64,000 nt of DNA. Origin: Ustulina deusta (lineage: Eukaryota; Ascomycota; Sordariomycetes; Xylariales; Xylariaceae). Under the pieces are notes generated by a model that was not told where the DNA came from, searched no databases, and worked only from the letters and a program-made list of their open reading frames with translations. Made by a program: the position numbers and the translations under genes. Positions 1 through 11,796 of this stretch are shown in pieces. The stretch is taken from contig JAJNNX010000001.1 in NCBI GenBank assembly GCA_023159155.1, positions 1,612,001 to 1,676,000 of the forward strand, read 5' to 3'. The first letter of the stretch is position 1, and each line of letters opens with the position of its first letter.

Positions 1-11
1 GTTGGGTTTAC

Positions 12-634
12 TCATGCCGCCGACCCTTTTTGGTTTATTGTGCTCCGAGGGAAGTTGAACCGAGCCGAAATCCCATTGGACGGTGAATTGTGCGAGAGAC
101 CAACAGCCTGGGTTGCATCGAAATATGCCCACCCTCTTGGTTTCGACGGCTTCCATATGTAGCTAGAGAAGGATGGGGGGAGGGAGGGAAGACGACGAGG
201 GTAGCGGAAAACAACGAGAGGTGGCTAACTCACCTTCGATGGGGCGGCGATGCGTCTCTAATACGGCTTCCACCGTGCGGCTTCTTCAACCCCTGCGGGA
301 GCGACGGATTATGGGGTGCTCGAAATGTGACACTGCCGAGGGAGCCCTTCCTCGAGTTAGGCGCACTACTACCTGAACTAGAGGTGGTCTCACCAGGTGT
401 CGTCGCGCTCGCATCCCCAGTATTATCCGTCTCTTTTGCATGCTTTCCGGCAGCCAAGGTTATATGGTGCTTGGTTTCGATGTGGGACGCGCAGGAGGTT
501 CGGTTTATATGGCCGACGGCGACGGGCGCTTGCTTCCTCGCCAGGCTGAAGTAATCGCCCTTAGATTTCGGTTGCGACTTGGGTGAGACATCGCTCTCGG
601 GGCTCACGACTGGTTTCGACTTGTCACCCGACAT
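12..634 (-). CDS. Hypothetical Ser/Pro-rich small protein (two exons)
   Basis: Exon 1 (634-234) starts at an ATG and codes for a hydrophilic, Ser/Pro/Lys-rich N-terminus; it ends at a strong donor (AAG|GTGAGT) just before an in-frame TGA, which is why a second exon is needed. The best continuation I see is an acceptor CTCTAG with exon 2 at 162-12. This gives a 71-nt intron, an intact frame and about 183 residues in total, but the branch point is weak. Composition is low-complexity with no membrane segment or signal peptide. I recognise no family and propose no function. The exon 1 reading frame is convincing in composition. The 3' end is uncertain, and a different acceptor could carry the gene off the left edge of the window. 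Confidence 0.5.
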
Positions 635-3600
635 GCTGGTTGGTAGTAAGGATCTGGAGTGTCTTGGGCGAGATAGTAATGTTGGATGATATGTCTAGAC
701 CTAACTCACGTTGCCTCAAGTCGAGGGCGGAGGAGGCAAACCCGAATCGAACAGCATTGAGTTGGGGAAGGGGGCCGTGGGAAAGCGGTAGAGGAAGCCT
801 TGCAGCCAGGCTCGACGAAAGGCTGAAGTGTGCTGGATGTGAATAGAGTTGTGGTGCGATCACGTCAAAGGTAAAGGCTGCGCCGACGGGAGAAAGACGG
901 TTAAGCGTAAAAGGCGGAAAGAGCTTCGTGTTGGGCGGGCCTGGCGGGTCTCTTCGTTTACACAAACTGATGGTCGTCTGGTGGCGGACAGGGTAGATGG
1001 AGAGATGGCTACTACGTAAGGCCCCGCGAGTTCGGCAGGGAGGCCGTCGTGTAGTGTATATGTATGCTGTTGTGTGCGGGCCGGTTATGAGAATGCGAGC
1101 GCGAATGCGACGACAAGGAGCAACAAAGCTAGGGCTAGGTAGACATGGACCTACTGGGCTATTATAGGACGAGTCCCTTTCTACGCGGTTTTGTCACTCG
1201 GCTAGACTACACAGCTGACCTGCATGCACTGAGTCGTGTGAAGGTGATCGAGATGGTTGCACGTTTCCGAGCTCTTATCGTATGTTCCTAGAGGTCCCTG
1301 GAGGGCCCGTTTGCGCCGGGGCTGCACGAAGAAGAGGGCCAGGAGGATGGGCCAGGAGGATATGGCAGATGGAAGGAAAAGAGGGAGAGAAGAGGTGAAG
1401 GAGGCAGGCATGGGCAGATACCTCGTAATAAATTGCGTAGCGAGGGACTACATGTGTGCAATTCGAGTTGAGTCAAGCGCACGATTTGGTCCAATTATTT
1501 GGCTGGAGGGCTCAACCCACCTGTCTAAGTCGGGTCTTCCCACTAGAGACTCGACAGAGAGGTGTCTTGCTAACGCGACTACCTACCGGGAGCTGGCAAT
1601 GCGAGGAGCAGAGCAATGCCACCCAGTTTGGAGAGCCCGATGTACCTAGGAGATGGGTCGGGCCGTACATGGAGTGCAGGTAGCGTCGAAATCGAAGGTG
1701 AGCGAGTGCAAGGCAGGGGAGAGAGAGGTGGCTGAGGACTTGTCCATCTCGAACATGAATCCGCTAACCGGTTCGCGCAGGACACGACAGGGAATCCTTG
1801 AATATGCCATAATCTAGCTGAAAGAGCGAGAAGCCAAGAGGCCAGGGTGAAGGTGGACGTGTAGGTATTGGTTGGTAGGTTGGTTGCGAACTGACGGTAT
1901 AAAATCGTGTATACTACTAATACACCTACAGTAGTTCTCGTCGTTGATCAATTTCAATATTAGTAGTGTCCAACGTGCCTACGAGATGGTGCAGATGTAA
2001 CTGTACATGATATCGGCTAAAGCTTGGGTGCTGCACCGAAGTGGACCCTAGGATGTGTGGTATTGACGGGGTACCCGGATCCACCGCCGCTGCCCAGATG
2101 AGACATGTTCCTGCCCTTGTCGCGCCTCCTGCTCGCGGCAATCGAGGTACTCTTGACGAACAAAATACTTTGTAGAGACGTCAAGACACCTGATCTGAGC
2201 AGGCGTCCGAGTGACGGAGCACATGTGATTTGCCCCAGTTACCCTCGCTTTTCATGCATTTTCTTGGAGAGGCTTGTACACTATCTGATTGCTCCACCCG
2301 AATAGCAGACTACGTATGCTGCCACAGAGATGGAATGACCAGAATCTGGCGGCAGCACACAGTACCTACTGCAGCATGTAGTGTACGCCTACACTGCGAT
2401 GCAGCAAAGCTGCAACGGACTCTGTGGTTGACTGCAGCGTGGCCCTGCTTGGCCTCATCAGTCAGTTGCTCGCATGCTCACGACGTTGGGCGGTGCGACT
2501 GGCTCCGCCCCAGTGCCATGCTCGCTCGTGCTGGGTCGCGAGTCGGCAAGCAATGGCAACGACAATCGAACCATGCAGGCGACGTTAAATTAATCTCGTT
2601 AGATGACATCGAGCATTTTCGTTGTCGTCACCTCCTGTGCCCAGCTCCTCGACACTATCGAGGTCCTTTCCTGCCTATACATTGCTACCTATTCCCCACC
2701 GCCCTGACAAGCAGTACCCATACCATACCATGCTATCGACCTACACATAAGGTGGTATACATTGTACAGTACACTAGTGTAGTGTCTATCAGTCAGCGAC
2801 GAAAAGGACCTTCCAGAAATCACCCTATATGATATGATCTACCAGTAGACGGAGAGGGAGGACTACGAGAGAGCCGCAAGCATCGCAAGTCTACTTGCTC
2901 ATGTATGCAGCATATCGTCTCCGACTGCTTCCTCTTCCACATGTCACCTTCTACAATCGATGGCGAGCCAGTAGTAAGGACCTCCAATCTGGGGTCTCCT
3001 TCACCCAGAAGCCACGTCGATGAGAAGCCCAGAACATGCGAGTCGAGACACCCTCCAGCCTCGAGGGGAGAAGCTCTCCTTCCCGTCTTCTGCTGACATG
3101 CTCACTAATACCTACCGTACCTACTGGCAAGATTCCATTACCAACGAAAAAATGATAATGCCTTGGCAACAGGCGCCTCAGCACGCTATCTTGATGCCGA
3201 TTACGCCGCCCAACAGCTGACACCTCGCAGTCCGTCCAATCTGATTTTTTCCTCTCTTCCCAAGAGGTTCCCAAGGCCCGGGGAAGACGCCATGATGATA
3301 CAAACCGTACCTTGGCACACTTGGCGCACATTTGGATCACGTTTAGCCAAGAAGAGGGCGAGACAGAGGGGTTGGTGCTCCAGTTTGTAGGGACAAGCAG
3401 TAGACACACTCTCTCGTGAACAATGATGCATTTTGTATTGGAGTAATGGGCCAATGTAACCAACTGTCTTAAACTGCCCACTTAGGCGCTCGCGTCATCA
3501 ACACAGCACTCGGGACGTCTGAGAGCTTGGTCACCAGCGGGTATCGGCGTGATGGCGAGCTAGGCCACCACTGTGCTCGTTGATAATTGCATGACCCCAA

Positions 3601-5497
3601 GCCGCACGACCCTAACTCCATACACCACATAACAATACGGCATACTAGTCTGCCTGGATAGGTAGTGGGCACGAACGAGAGTACTAATAAAGAGGGAGAT
3701 GGCGGGCAGTGCCGTTAAAGCCGTTTCCCGCCGACCCGTCCCATTACCTATTCTATCTAGGTGCCGCAGCTCGCGCTCCAACGTCGACTTGTATTCCCGA
3801 ACAAGCTAGGTCTATAAACTACCTACACACACTACAGGCCTAGATTACCTACCTCCCAATCGGCACTTTTACCCGTGCCCAGGGAACACGGACCAGGGCA
3901 AGCGTCATTGCTGGCCGAGTTTCCGTCCAGAGCGACAAGGTAGAGAGATCGGTAGGGAGGTAGACACTGGTAATACAACAGGCAATTTCACCAGAGTCAC
4001 CACCGACTCCTGACCGCCTCCAAGCACGGATACAAGGTAGTGTGTCCCTCGATGCGCGACGTGAGCCCGCCCGGGCAGATTGCACCAAACAAAGCGCCCA
4101 GACGCGGCACGCGCCCCGATATCTATCGATTGATAAGGCAGGAATCAATAATAGCACATACTATGTACATATACTAGACTAGGTATCAGGTGTTGATGCA
4201 CGACCTTGCGTCGACAATGTGCGCAAGGAGAGGCACGATTCCTTGGCATGCTTCTTGCCCTGCTTACCTATACTACCCACAGTAGCAGTCCAGCCTCACC
4301 GAGAGCAGGCACTTGCACACACCAAATACCATGGTACACTCGAGGCCTGCCTACGACCTCTCCCTACCATGACACGGAAACGGTCACCTACCACGTCCTG
4401 CGGTAGCAGTAGGCGTAACCGCTCTCTCCCTCCCTCCCTCCCTCCCACGCCCCATCCCATGCCCTCTGCTTCCACTCGGTCGCCCTCAACCGAAAACATG
4501 TGACCTTCCGTCGACGTCGTTGGCCCGATCCGTTTCCCACACAAAACTGCCGGGGTTGCCCTGCGGTAAGCCGCACATCTATCTTCGTTACCGGCATGCG
4601 GAATTTGGGGTTGACGTCGTGTTGTGTTTTTTTTTTTTTTCCTAGTACATCACCTACCTACCATGATCCCCCCTTCCCCCCCCCAAAATACGACGGCACA
4701 CAGATGAGTGAATGGATTGGGTATGCTCGTACACGTGTGTGTGCCCGTTATCACCACCATCATCATCATCGTTGTCGTCATCGTCATCCATCCCCCTTTT
4801 AAACCCCCTTGACCGCCTCTTCTTGCTCGTTTCAGGCGATGATCGAATCTCGAGAGGCCCCGCGGCCCGATACGAGATGGCCATCGAGTGGTCGATGGCT
4901 GGCATTGCGTGGAATGGTACTAGTAGTTTCTATTCGTCTGCCCTTCGTAGCACTTGCCACTAGTTTGGTGCTCGTATGGCGATGCCGTGAAACGTTGCCT
5001 CTTGTAGATACATAGTAAGTAAACCCTTTGCAGCCATGTGCGCATATGAAGAGCCTCGATTGTGTCCCTTACTTTACACTACCATGTCGCGTAATTACCG
5101 ACAGATACAGCTACTCAATTTACTATCGCCTAGCTCCAGCTTTTCCACTGGAGCGCTTATGGGAAGTCAAGCTTGCGTTGAATGTGTTTTTCAATTATTT
5201 ATTGGTTGCAAACTTACGTATGGCGTAGTCCTCATTTGGTTTAATATTCCACCATTTTTCAATCGCCTTCTTCTCAGCCAACCAATCAATTAGTCAGCCA
5301 GTCGCCCATCACTCCACGTAGCCTGAGCTTGTTGGAGTGAGAGCGGTCCGTAACGTAACCCATGACGCCTGTGCAATGCAAATCGACGAGGAACCCGTTG
5401 CGTTAAATCATACCCCGATGTACAATGACCCCAATGACCCCCCGCCTTTTGTTCTGTATCTGCCGAGATGAGGACCAATTTCCTCTTTGAGGAGGTC
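635..5497. other. Intergenic, no supported gene; simple repeats
   Basis: Nearly 4.9 kb without a convincing gene. Open frames up to about 190 codons exist on both strands (for example 2254-2832 + and 2951-3481 -), but they overlap each other, lack family features and have patchy composition. There is a CCCT-type run at about 4425-4447, a T-run at about 4627-4640 and an imperfect CAT/CGT trinucleotide stretch at about 4750-4790. The right end holds the 3' flank of the eIF3l gene. Confidence 0.6.
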
Positions 5498-7099
5498 TCA
5501 GTTATATGTCCGCGATAAGTTGCGCAGATACCAATCAACTAGTTTACGTCCCACCTTGGCTTCCGAAATATGAATCAAATCCTGTAAATCCTGCGTTAGC
5601 ACGGTCCTACACCAAAAAGCTTGTCGCTCACACAGAAAAGCTTGTCGAGCTTGGCTAAGGTGGCGCTAGAGATGGGGTTGCACTTACCGCTTGCAAGGCG
5701 TAATCCAAGTCGCTGACATTTACCCATTCGCCATCCAGAAGCCCCTGGTCAGCCCAACGAAGCTGCTTCGTCCTCTGCTTGTTGACCAAAAGCAACGACC
5801 GTAACTCCTCTGGTTGTACCTCCAGGAAACCAGCGAGCTTCTTAAGATCCATGGTTGTGTAGAGACGTAAGTAGGACTTGACGGTGGGGCTCCACATATT
5901 CGTCTTGACCTCATCCATGAATATGGAGAGGTGGTGGTCGATCGGGTCCACGTTAGCTTCCGGGTTGTCGAAATCCGGGGGAACTGGGGAGATGAACTTG
6001 GGGCAGGCAGCCCTAAAGAGCTCCTCAAAGATAGGGAGGGATTCGGGACCCCCGCGCTGCAGCTTTAGGAGCTGATCACCATACTTCTCCCTCAGGGCAG
6101 TGTGGATGGTGTCATCCAAGCGGGTCGGGTGGAATGCAACGCAGATGGCAATAAGCGCATACATCTGATCATTCTTCTTGGTAATGGAGTCGTATTGAGC
6201 ATTCTTTTGGAAGTTCTTGGTCCGCGATACGTAGACAAGAATGTGGCTGAACATGCGAATGGCATCGGCATATCGGTGCATCATCATGTAGGAAAAGCCG
6301 ACGTAGTAGTACGTAGTGAAGTGAGCGGCCATGACGCGGGCGAACATGGCCTTCTTGTTCAGCTCAATATCATCGAGAGTCTTGAGCGCAAGGCTGAAGT
6401 CGCCGAGCAAGCAGTGGACCCGCAGGAGGCCAATGATGGAAAAGTAGCCAAGCATTCGGTAAAGCGTCTTGGAACCATACTCGCCAGCAACAGCGGCAGG
6501 CTCCTCGTTCCGCTTCATGGCAGCCAGCTGCTCGGAAATCTGCGACCGCTGGATCAGGGAGTACAAGACGTTGAGTACACTGTAGCACCCCCAGGTGTTT
6601 GGGTTCTCGCGGAGGATTTGCCTCTCCTCCTCATTGTCCCGTGCTTGGCGCGCGATTCGGAGTCGGTACGAGGAGAAGGAATTAAACTGATAAATAAACT
6701 CATCGATCACATCCCAGGCCCAATAATGCTGTTGACGGTCCGTGTTAGCATGCATCCCAGATCGGCAGGAAGTGGAGATGAACGAACCGAGGGAGGCTCC
6801 AGATCGACAGGTCCCTCCGAGTTGAGGATGAAATGGAAGAGGTTGCAGTAGGAATCGTAGCTCTGGAACTTGACTTCCAAGGGGGCAGAGAAGTCCAGGG
6901 GCTGGGCGGCGGCGGCAAGCTTCGACTGGATGTCATCGGCCTGTTGAGCCATGGTCAAGGAGCTGACGGGCTCCAGATCCTCCATGCCATCTTCGTACTG
7001 AACCTGCTCCTTGTAGTCGGCGACAAGGGCTTCCTCTTCGACATCGCTGTCATCGTCCATGGCACGTACGGGCGCCGCACCGTTTCGGAGGCCGCTCAT
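5498..7099 (-). CDS. EIF3L: Translation initiation factor eIF3 subunit L
   Basis: This is subunit L of the eIF3 complex, which binds the 40S ribosome and promotes mRNA recruitment in the cytoplasm. Three exons: 7099-6788, 6728-5688 and 5581-5498. The introns are 59 and 106 nt, and both contain a GCTAAC branch point. The product is 478 residues, the usual family length. The start gives an acidic N-terminus with a MDDDSDVEEE stretch. Exon 2 opens with the family-typical HYWAWDVIDEFIYQF block, followed by a helical TPR/PCI-like body (YYYVGFSYMMMHRYADA, HHLSIFMDEVKTNMW). The short last exon restores the conserved tail (ISEAKVGRKLVDWYL). It is divergent from EFL1 across a 747-bp spacer. eIF3l is absent from budding yeast but general in filamentous fungi. 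Identification is firm. Confidence 0.95.
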
Positions 7100-7846
7100 C
7101 GCGAAATGGTTGTTCGAGGAATACGGTGGTCACGGTGGTCACGGTGGTCGGTAGTGGTGGAGAGGGTAATGGTTCCGAACCTCTCAGGGCGCTTCGCTTT
7201 CACTCAGTCTCTCTCGCACTCGGCGCGGCGGCGGGGCTCTTGGATAATTTTGATGGTTTGGGGGTAGCACATTCAAGAACCGAAGTTTTAGCGAATTCTT
7301 AGGGCTGTTGTTGCCGGCCGGTGCACTTAGATACGTACCTAGGTACCTGCAGTCGTGCTTATCGTCTTATCTTGTGTTCTTTATCGATTGGAGGTGGGGT
7401 GGCGGGGTAAACCCATATTCTTGTAAGTAAAAGATGCATCTTTTTCTGCCCCGCCAATTGTTTTCTATATTGGTACGTAAATGAAGCAGCTCTATATATC
7501 TACAGATAAAAAGCCATAAAAAGACTCATAAGGGCAGAGACTTCGGCTTCGTGAACTTGAATCCCATTTCTGATTCTACCCAATGTGTACATCTTAGTCA
7601 TATGCGCCAGCTTACTTGAGTGGCTAAATCCACCGGACAGGAAAAGAGATCTCTTGTCTGAGCCACCGACGAATGAATCATTCAGCATCACTATTAGTCA
7701 CCCGCCCGCCAGCAATATCCGGCCCTTCACCATCCCTCTAGATCGCTAATACTCCCATGTGTGGATAACTTGAGTGAGACCAAGAGCGACTCTGTTTGCA
7801 AATATACAACCCATCCACCGCCCTCTTCATAGCTAGATTCGACAAG
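7100..7846. promoter_or_regulatory. Shared intergenic region of eIF3l and EFL1
   Basis: A 747-bp spacer lies between the start codons of two divergent translation-related genes, so both promoters and leaders must lie here. A 9-bp unit (ACGGTGGTC) is repeated three times in tandem at 7123-7149, which is 24-50 nt upstream of the eIF3l ATG and so probably in its leader. A palindromic TACCTAGGTACCT lies at 7336-7348. I see no clear TATA box. Transcription starts cannot be placed from sequence alone. Confidence 0.5.
7123..7149. repeat. 9-bp tandem repeat, 3 copies, in eIF3l leader
   Basis: ACGGTGGTC occurs three times without interruption. On the eIF3l message it would read GACCACCGT three times, 24-50 nt before the start codon. 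Confidence 0.85.
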
Positions 7847-10800
7847 ATGCCTGTTGTTACGCCAGAAAAGTTGGCTAGCCTGCAGCAGCAAGCAGACGAT
7901 GTACGAAATGTGGGTATCCCATTCTCCTCATTCTTAAGGCGTCTACAGCGAACTTACACGGCGCAAGATTTGCATCTTAGCCCATGTGGATCACGGCAAG
8001 ACCTCGCTCACAGATGCTTTGCTTGCCACAAATGGCATCATCTCGCCCAAGCTCGCCGGCAAGATCCGATATCTTGACTCCAGGCCCGATGAGCAAATCA
8101 GGGGGATTACCATGGAGTCGTCTGCCATCTCCTTATACTTCTCCATGCTGCGGAGATCTGCAAGGGACGCCGAGCCAGTGCCCAAGGAGTATCTCATAAA
8201 TCTGATTGACTCGCCTGGCCATATCGATTTCAGTAGTGAGGTATCGATTGCTTCACGGTTGTGTGACGGCGCGGTCGTCTTAGTCGATGTCGTTGAAGGC
8301 GTTTGCAGCCAGACAGTCACTGTTCTCCGTCAGACATGGATCGAAAAATTAAAGCCCTTGTTAGTTTTTAACAAGATCGATCGACTCGTGACGGAGCTAA
8401 AGATGACTCCAGGTGAGGCCTATATTCATCTGAGCAAGCTTCTAGAACAGGTCAACGCCGTATTGGGAAGTTTTTTCCAGGGTGAGCGTATGGAGGAGGA
8501 CTTGAATTGGAGGGAACGAATGGACGAGCGAGTGGCTGCGGCCGCCGCGAAGGAATCTAAATTTGGAGAAATCGAGAGTGACGCTGGCGAGATACAATTC
8601 GAAGAACGAGACGACGAGGAACTCTACTTCGCCCCAGAAAAGAACAACGTCATATTTAGCAGCGCGATTGACGGATGGGCGTTTACTGTTCGACAATTTG
8701 CGAGTCTATACGAAAAGAAGCTCGGGATAAAGCGCAATATCATGGAGAAAGTCCTATGGGGCGACTTTTATCTCGATCCGAAGACTAAGAAAGTTCTTGG
8801 GCGGAAACACTTGAAAGGCCGGAATCTGAAGCCAATGTTTGTACAGCTTGTGCTTGAGCAAGTATGGGCCGTCTACCAAGCGACCATGGGCGGCGATCAT
8901 GGAAAAGGGTAGGTCATTACATCAGTGTAAAATTTTGTAAATATATCTTCACCCTGCTAACCTAACTTAAATAGTGACCCCGTTATGCTTGAAAAGATCA
9001 CCAAATCTTTAAACATCACAATACCCCCTCAGATTGCTCGAGCCCGAGATCCTCGCCTACTAATGACGACTGTTTTTTCATCCTGGCTACCCCTCTCCAC
9101 CGCGGTGCTTGTTTCTGTTGTTGAGTCGCTCCCATCCCCCAAAGCAGCGCAGGCGGAGCGATTGCCAGAGTTGCTAGGAAGCTCGCCAGGCTCGGATCAT
9201 ATCGACCCCCTCGTCAAGGACGCGATGATCAATTTCAAACCCTCCCATTCGGATCCTGTAGTGGCGTATGTCAGCAAAATGGTCTCCATTCCCGAAAGCG
9301 AGCTGCCCGAGAACAAAAGGCGAGCTGGTCAGCTTAGTGCCGATGAGGCTAGAGAACTCGCGAGGAAAAAACGAGCGGAATTTGCAAGAGCACAGCAAGC
9401 TGAAACAAGTGGGATGAGCGAAGTGGACATTGCATTCGACAGTATATCGTTGGATAACTTCGTTCCACCGGTAGAAGAAAAACAGGTCGAAGTCGAACAT
9501 CTAATAGGATTCGCAAGGATATACTCAGGGACGCTCTCAGTCGGTGATTCGCTCTACGTCTTAGCCCCGAGGTTCTCGCCTGCCAACCCTCATGCGGCTC
9601 CAGAGCCTCAAAAGGTGACAGTAACAGCCCTCTATATGCTCATGGGACGGAACTTAGAGTCTCTAAACTCAGTCCCAGCTGGCGTGGTATTCGGCATCGG
9701 CGGTCTTGAGGGTCACATCCTGAAGTCGGGCACTCTGTGTAGCCAGCTGGAGGGATCCGTCAACTTAGCTGGGGTGAACATGGCAGGCAAGCCAATTGTT
9801 CGCGTTGCCCTCGAACCTGTGAATCCTGCAGACCTGGATAAGATGATTGAGGGCTTGAAGCTTCTCGTGCAGAGCGACCCATGTGCCGAGTACGAACAGT
9901 TCCAGAGTGGCGAGCACGTTCTCCTAACGGCTGGTGAACTGCATCTTGAACGATGTTTGACAGATCTGAAGGAAAGGTTTGCAAGGTGTGATATACAAGC
10001 AGGCGCACCTATCGTACCGTACCGAGAAACGATTGTTCGGGCTGAAGAGATGCGTCCGCCAGCCAATAAGGACTTAGGAAGAGGTGTCGTCGTCGGCGTC
10101 ACGAGCTCGAAACAAGTGAGCATCACATTGCGGGTCCGGCCTCTGCCCCAAAATGTCACGGAATTTCTTCTCAAAAATGCGGCGTCAATAAAGCATGTCT
10201 ATTCCGAACAGCATGGCATGGGAGAAGATGAAATCAGCAAAGACGAGTTAATACAGGAACAGCAAAATGTTGAAATTGACAAGGATGTTGTTGAAAGCAG
10301 AACATTGTCTGTCGAGGACTTGAAAGGACAGCTTCGGGAGGCGCTCGAAAGCGGCAAGGGCCGCGAAGCTTGGAGAGGTATCGTCGACAAGATCGTCGCA
10401 TTTGGACCTCGGGGAACGGGTCCAAATCTCCTCATAGATGCCACGAAAGATGGGTTATTCCCCAAGGTCTTCTCTGACGACGAGGTCGAGGGCGACGCAC
10501 CAAAGGCTGATGAGGCTCTCCACGCCGCCCACTTATGTGATAAGGTCACGTATGCGTTTCAGCTGGCTACGAATCAGGGACCATTGTGCAATGAACCTGT
10601 CCAAGGAGTTGGCATTATTATCGAAGACCTGGCCGTGGCGGCCACAGAAGAAGACGCCTCAGCCCGCGATCGACTGGGCAGACTAACCGGGGAGGTTATC
10701 AAGACGGTGCAGCAATCCATCCGGCAAGGCTTTTTGGACTGGTCTCCACGAATCATGCTCGCCATGTACTCGTGCGAGATCCAAGCCAGCAGTATGTGGC

Positions 10801-11248
10801 CTTTCCTCCCCCTTTCTTCCCAAAGCCTAAGCAGATCATCAAGCTAACCCTGCCCCTCACCACAGCCGAAGTCCTGGGCCGCGTCTACGACGTGCTGACG
10901 CGCCGCCGAGGACGCGTATTGTCGGAGCAGATGAAAGAAGGCACGCCCTTCTTCACAATCCAATCTCTCCTACCCGTGGCCGAATCCTTCGGGTTCGCAG
11001 ACGACATGCGGAAGCGGACGTCCGGCGCCGCGCAGCCGCAGCTCATCTTCGCCGGCTTCGAGGTGCTGGACGAGGATCCGTTCTGGGTGCCCTTCACCGA
11101 AGACGACCTCGAAGACCTCGGCGAGCTCGCCGACAAGGAGAACGTCGCCAAGCGCTACATGGACGGCGTGCGTCGCAAGAAGGGCCTGCTCGTGGAAGGA
11201 CGCCAACAGCGCGTCGCGGCCGAGAAACAGAAGACGTTGAAGCGGTAG
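7847..11248 (+). CDS. RIA1: Elongation factor-like GTPase 1 (Ria1/EFL1)
   Basis: This EF-2-like GTPase works with Sdo1/SBDS to evict Tif6/eIF6 from cytoplasmic pre-60S subunits, the last maturation step before translation. Four exons: 7847-7909, 7968-8908, 8975-10791 and 10866-11248. Introns are 58, 66 and 74 nt; the last two have clear CTAAC branch points. Total 1067 residues, in the normal range. The G1 motif AHVDHGKT spans residues 26-33 and is completed only when exon 1 joins exon 2. G3 DSPGH is at 102-106 and G4 NKID at 156-159. The switch I-like [14 protein letters not shown] and the C-terminal EF-2 domains IV/V (SCEIQAS followed by [17 protein letters not shown]) are present. An acidic insert after G4 (about residues 175-230) is typical of EFL1 and separates it from EF-2. 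The ATG at 7847 gives the family N-terminus [14 protein letters not shown]. Confidence 0.95.
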
Positions 11249-11796
11249 TCGGTAGGCTGAATGAACTAGGTCTCTGCGTATGTCATGATGAATGGGGGGG
11301 GAAAAAAGAAGAGGTCGCCAGCTTGTCTATAGAAAGGAAAGGTCGAGAAATACTCGCCCTGGGGAATCCTCGGGATGTCGGGATAGAAACTAGGGGTTTT
11401 TAAGTATGCCCGGAAGTAAAACGAAAGTATTCTAGACGGATGCCTAAGCATCGAAAGAGTTCATCTAGAACACCCTAGAGAAGATGATTCAAACACATTT
11501 ATCACCATTACCCAATGAAAAAGGAAGGTTTAAATCAATAAGAAAACCGTTTATTACGCAACCCGGTGAAATATAGCTGTAGAAGAGAGGAATATAAGCT
11601 CCTATTTTATTTTATTTTATTTTGCAAGTCGACTAAAACCCAGGCGTCAATATAGTACGAGCTGCGGCGCCCCTTAATTTTAGTATTTAAGGGCTGTATC
11701 TCTCTACTACCCCCATCCTTTCTTACTTACAAGGGCGATCATCGCAATACTGTTACAAGGACACAAGCGCTAAGATTACATGGCGGCCACTTGGCT
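11249..11796. other. Convergent 3' intergenic region
   Basis: The spacer between the EFL1 stop and the IBA57 stop should hold both 3' UTRs. It includes an AT-rich pentanucleotide repeat (TTTTA) at about 11601-11625 and A/T-rich poly(A)-signal-like sequence. No gene is seen. Confidence 0.5.

Noticed and set aside
2230..2832. A 200-codon plus-strand frame
   Set aside because: Begins at TTG (first ATG at 2254), has no recognisable domain and irregular composition; no splice sites or neighbours support it.
2951..3481. A 176-codon minus-strand frame
   Set aside because: Overlaps other equally long frames, has no family features and low-complexity Arg/Ser content; treated as chance.
6102..6851. 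A 249-codon plus-strand frame
   Set aside because: Antisense to exon 2 of eIF3l, whose identity is certain; composition is typical of an antisense shadow.
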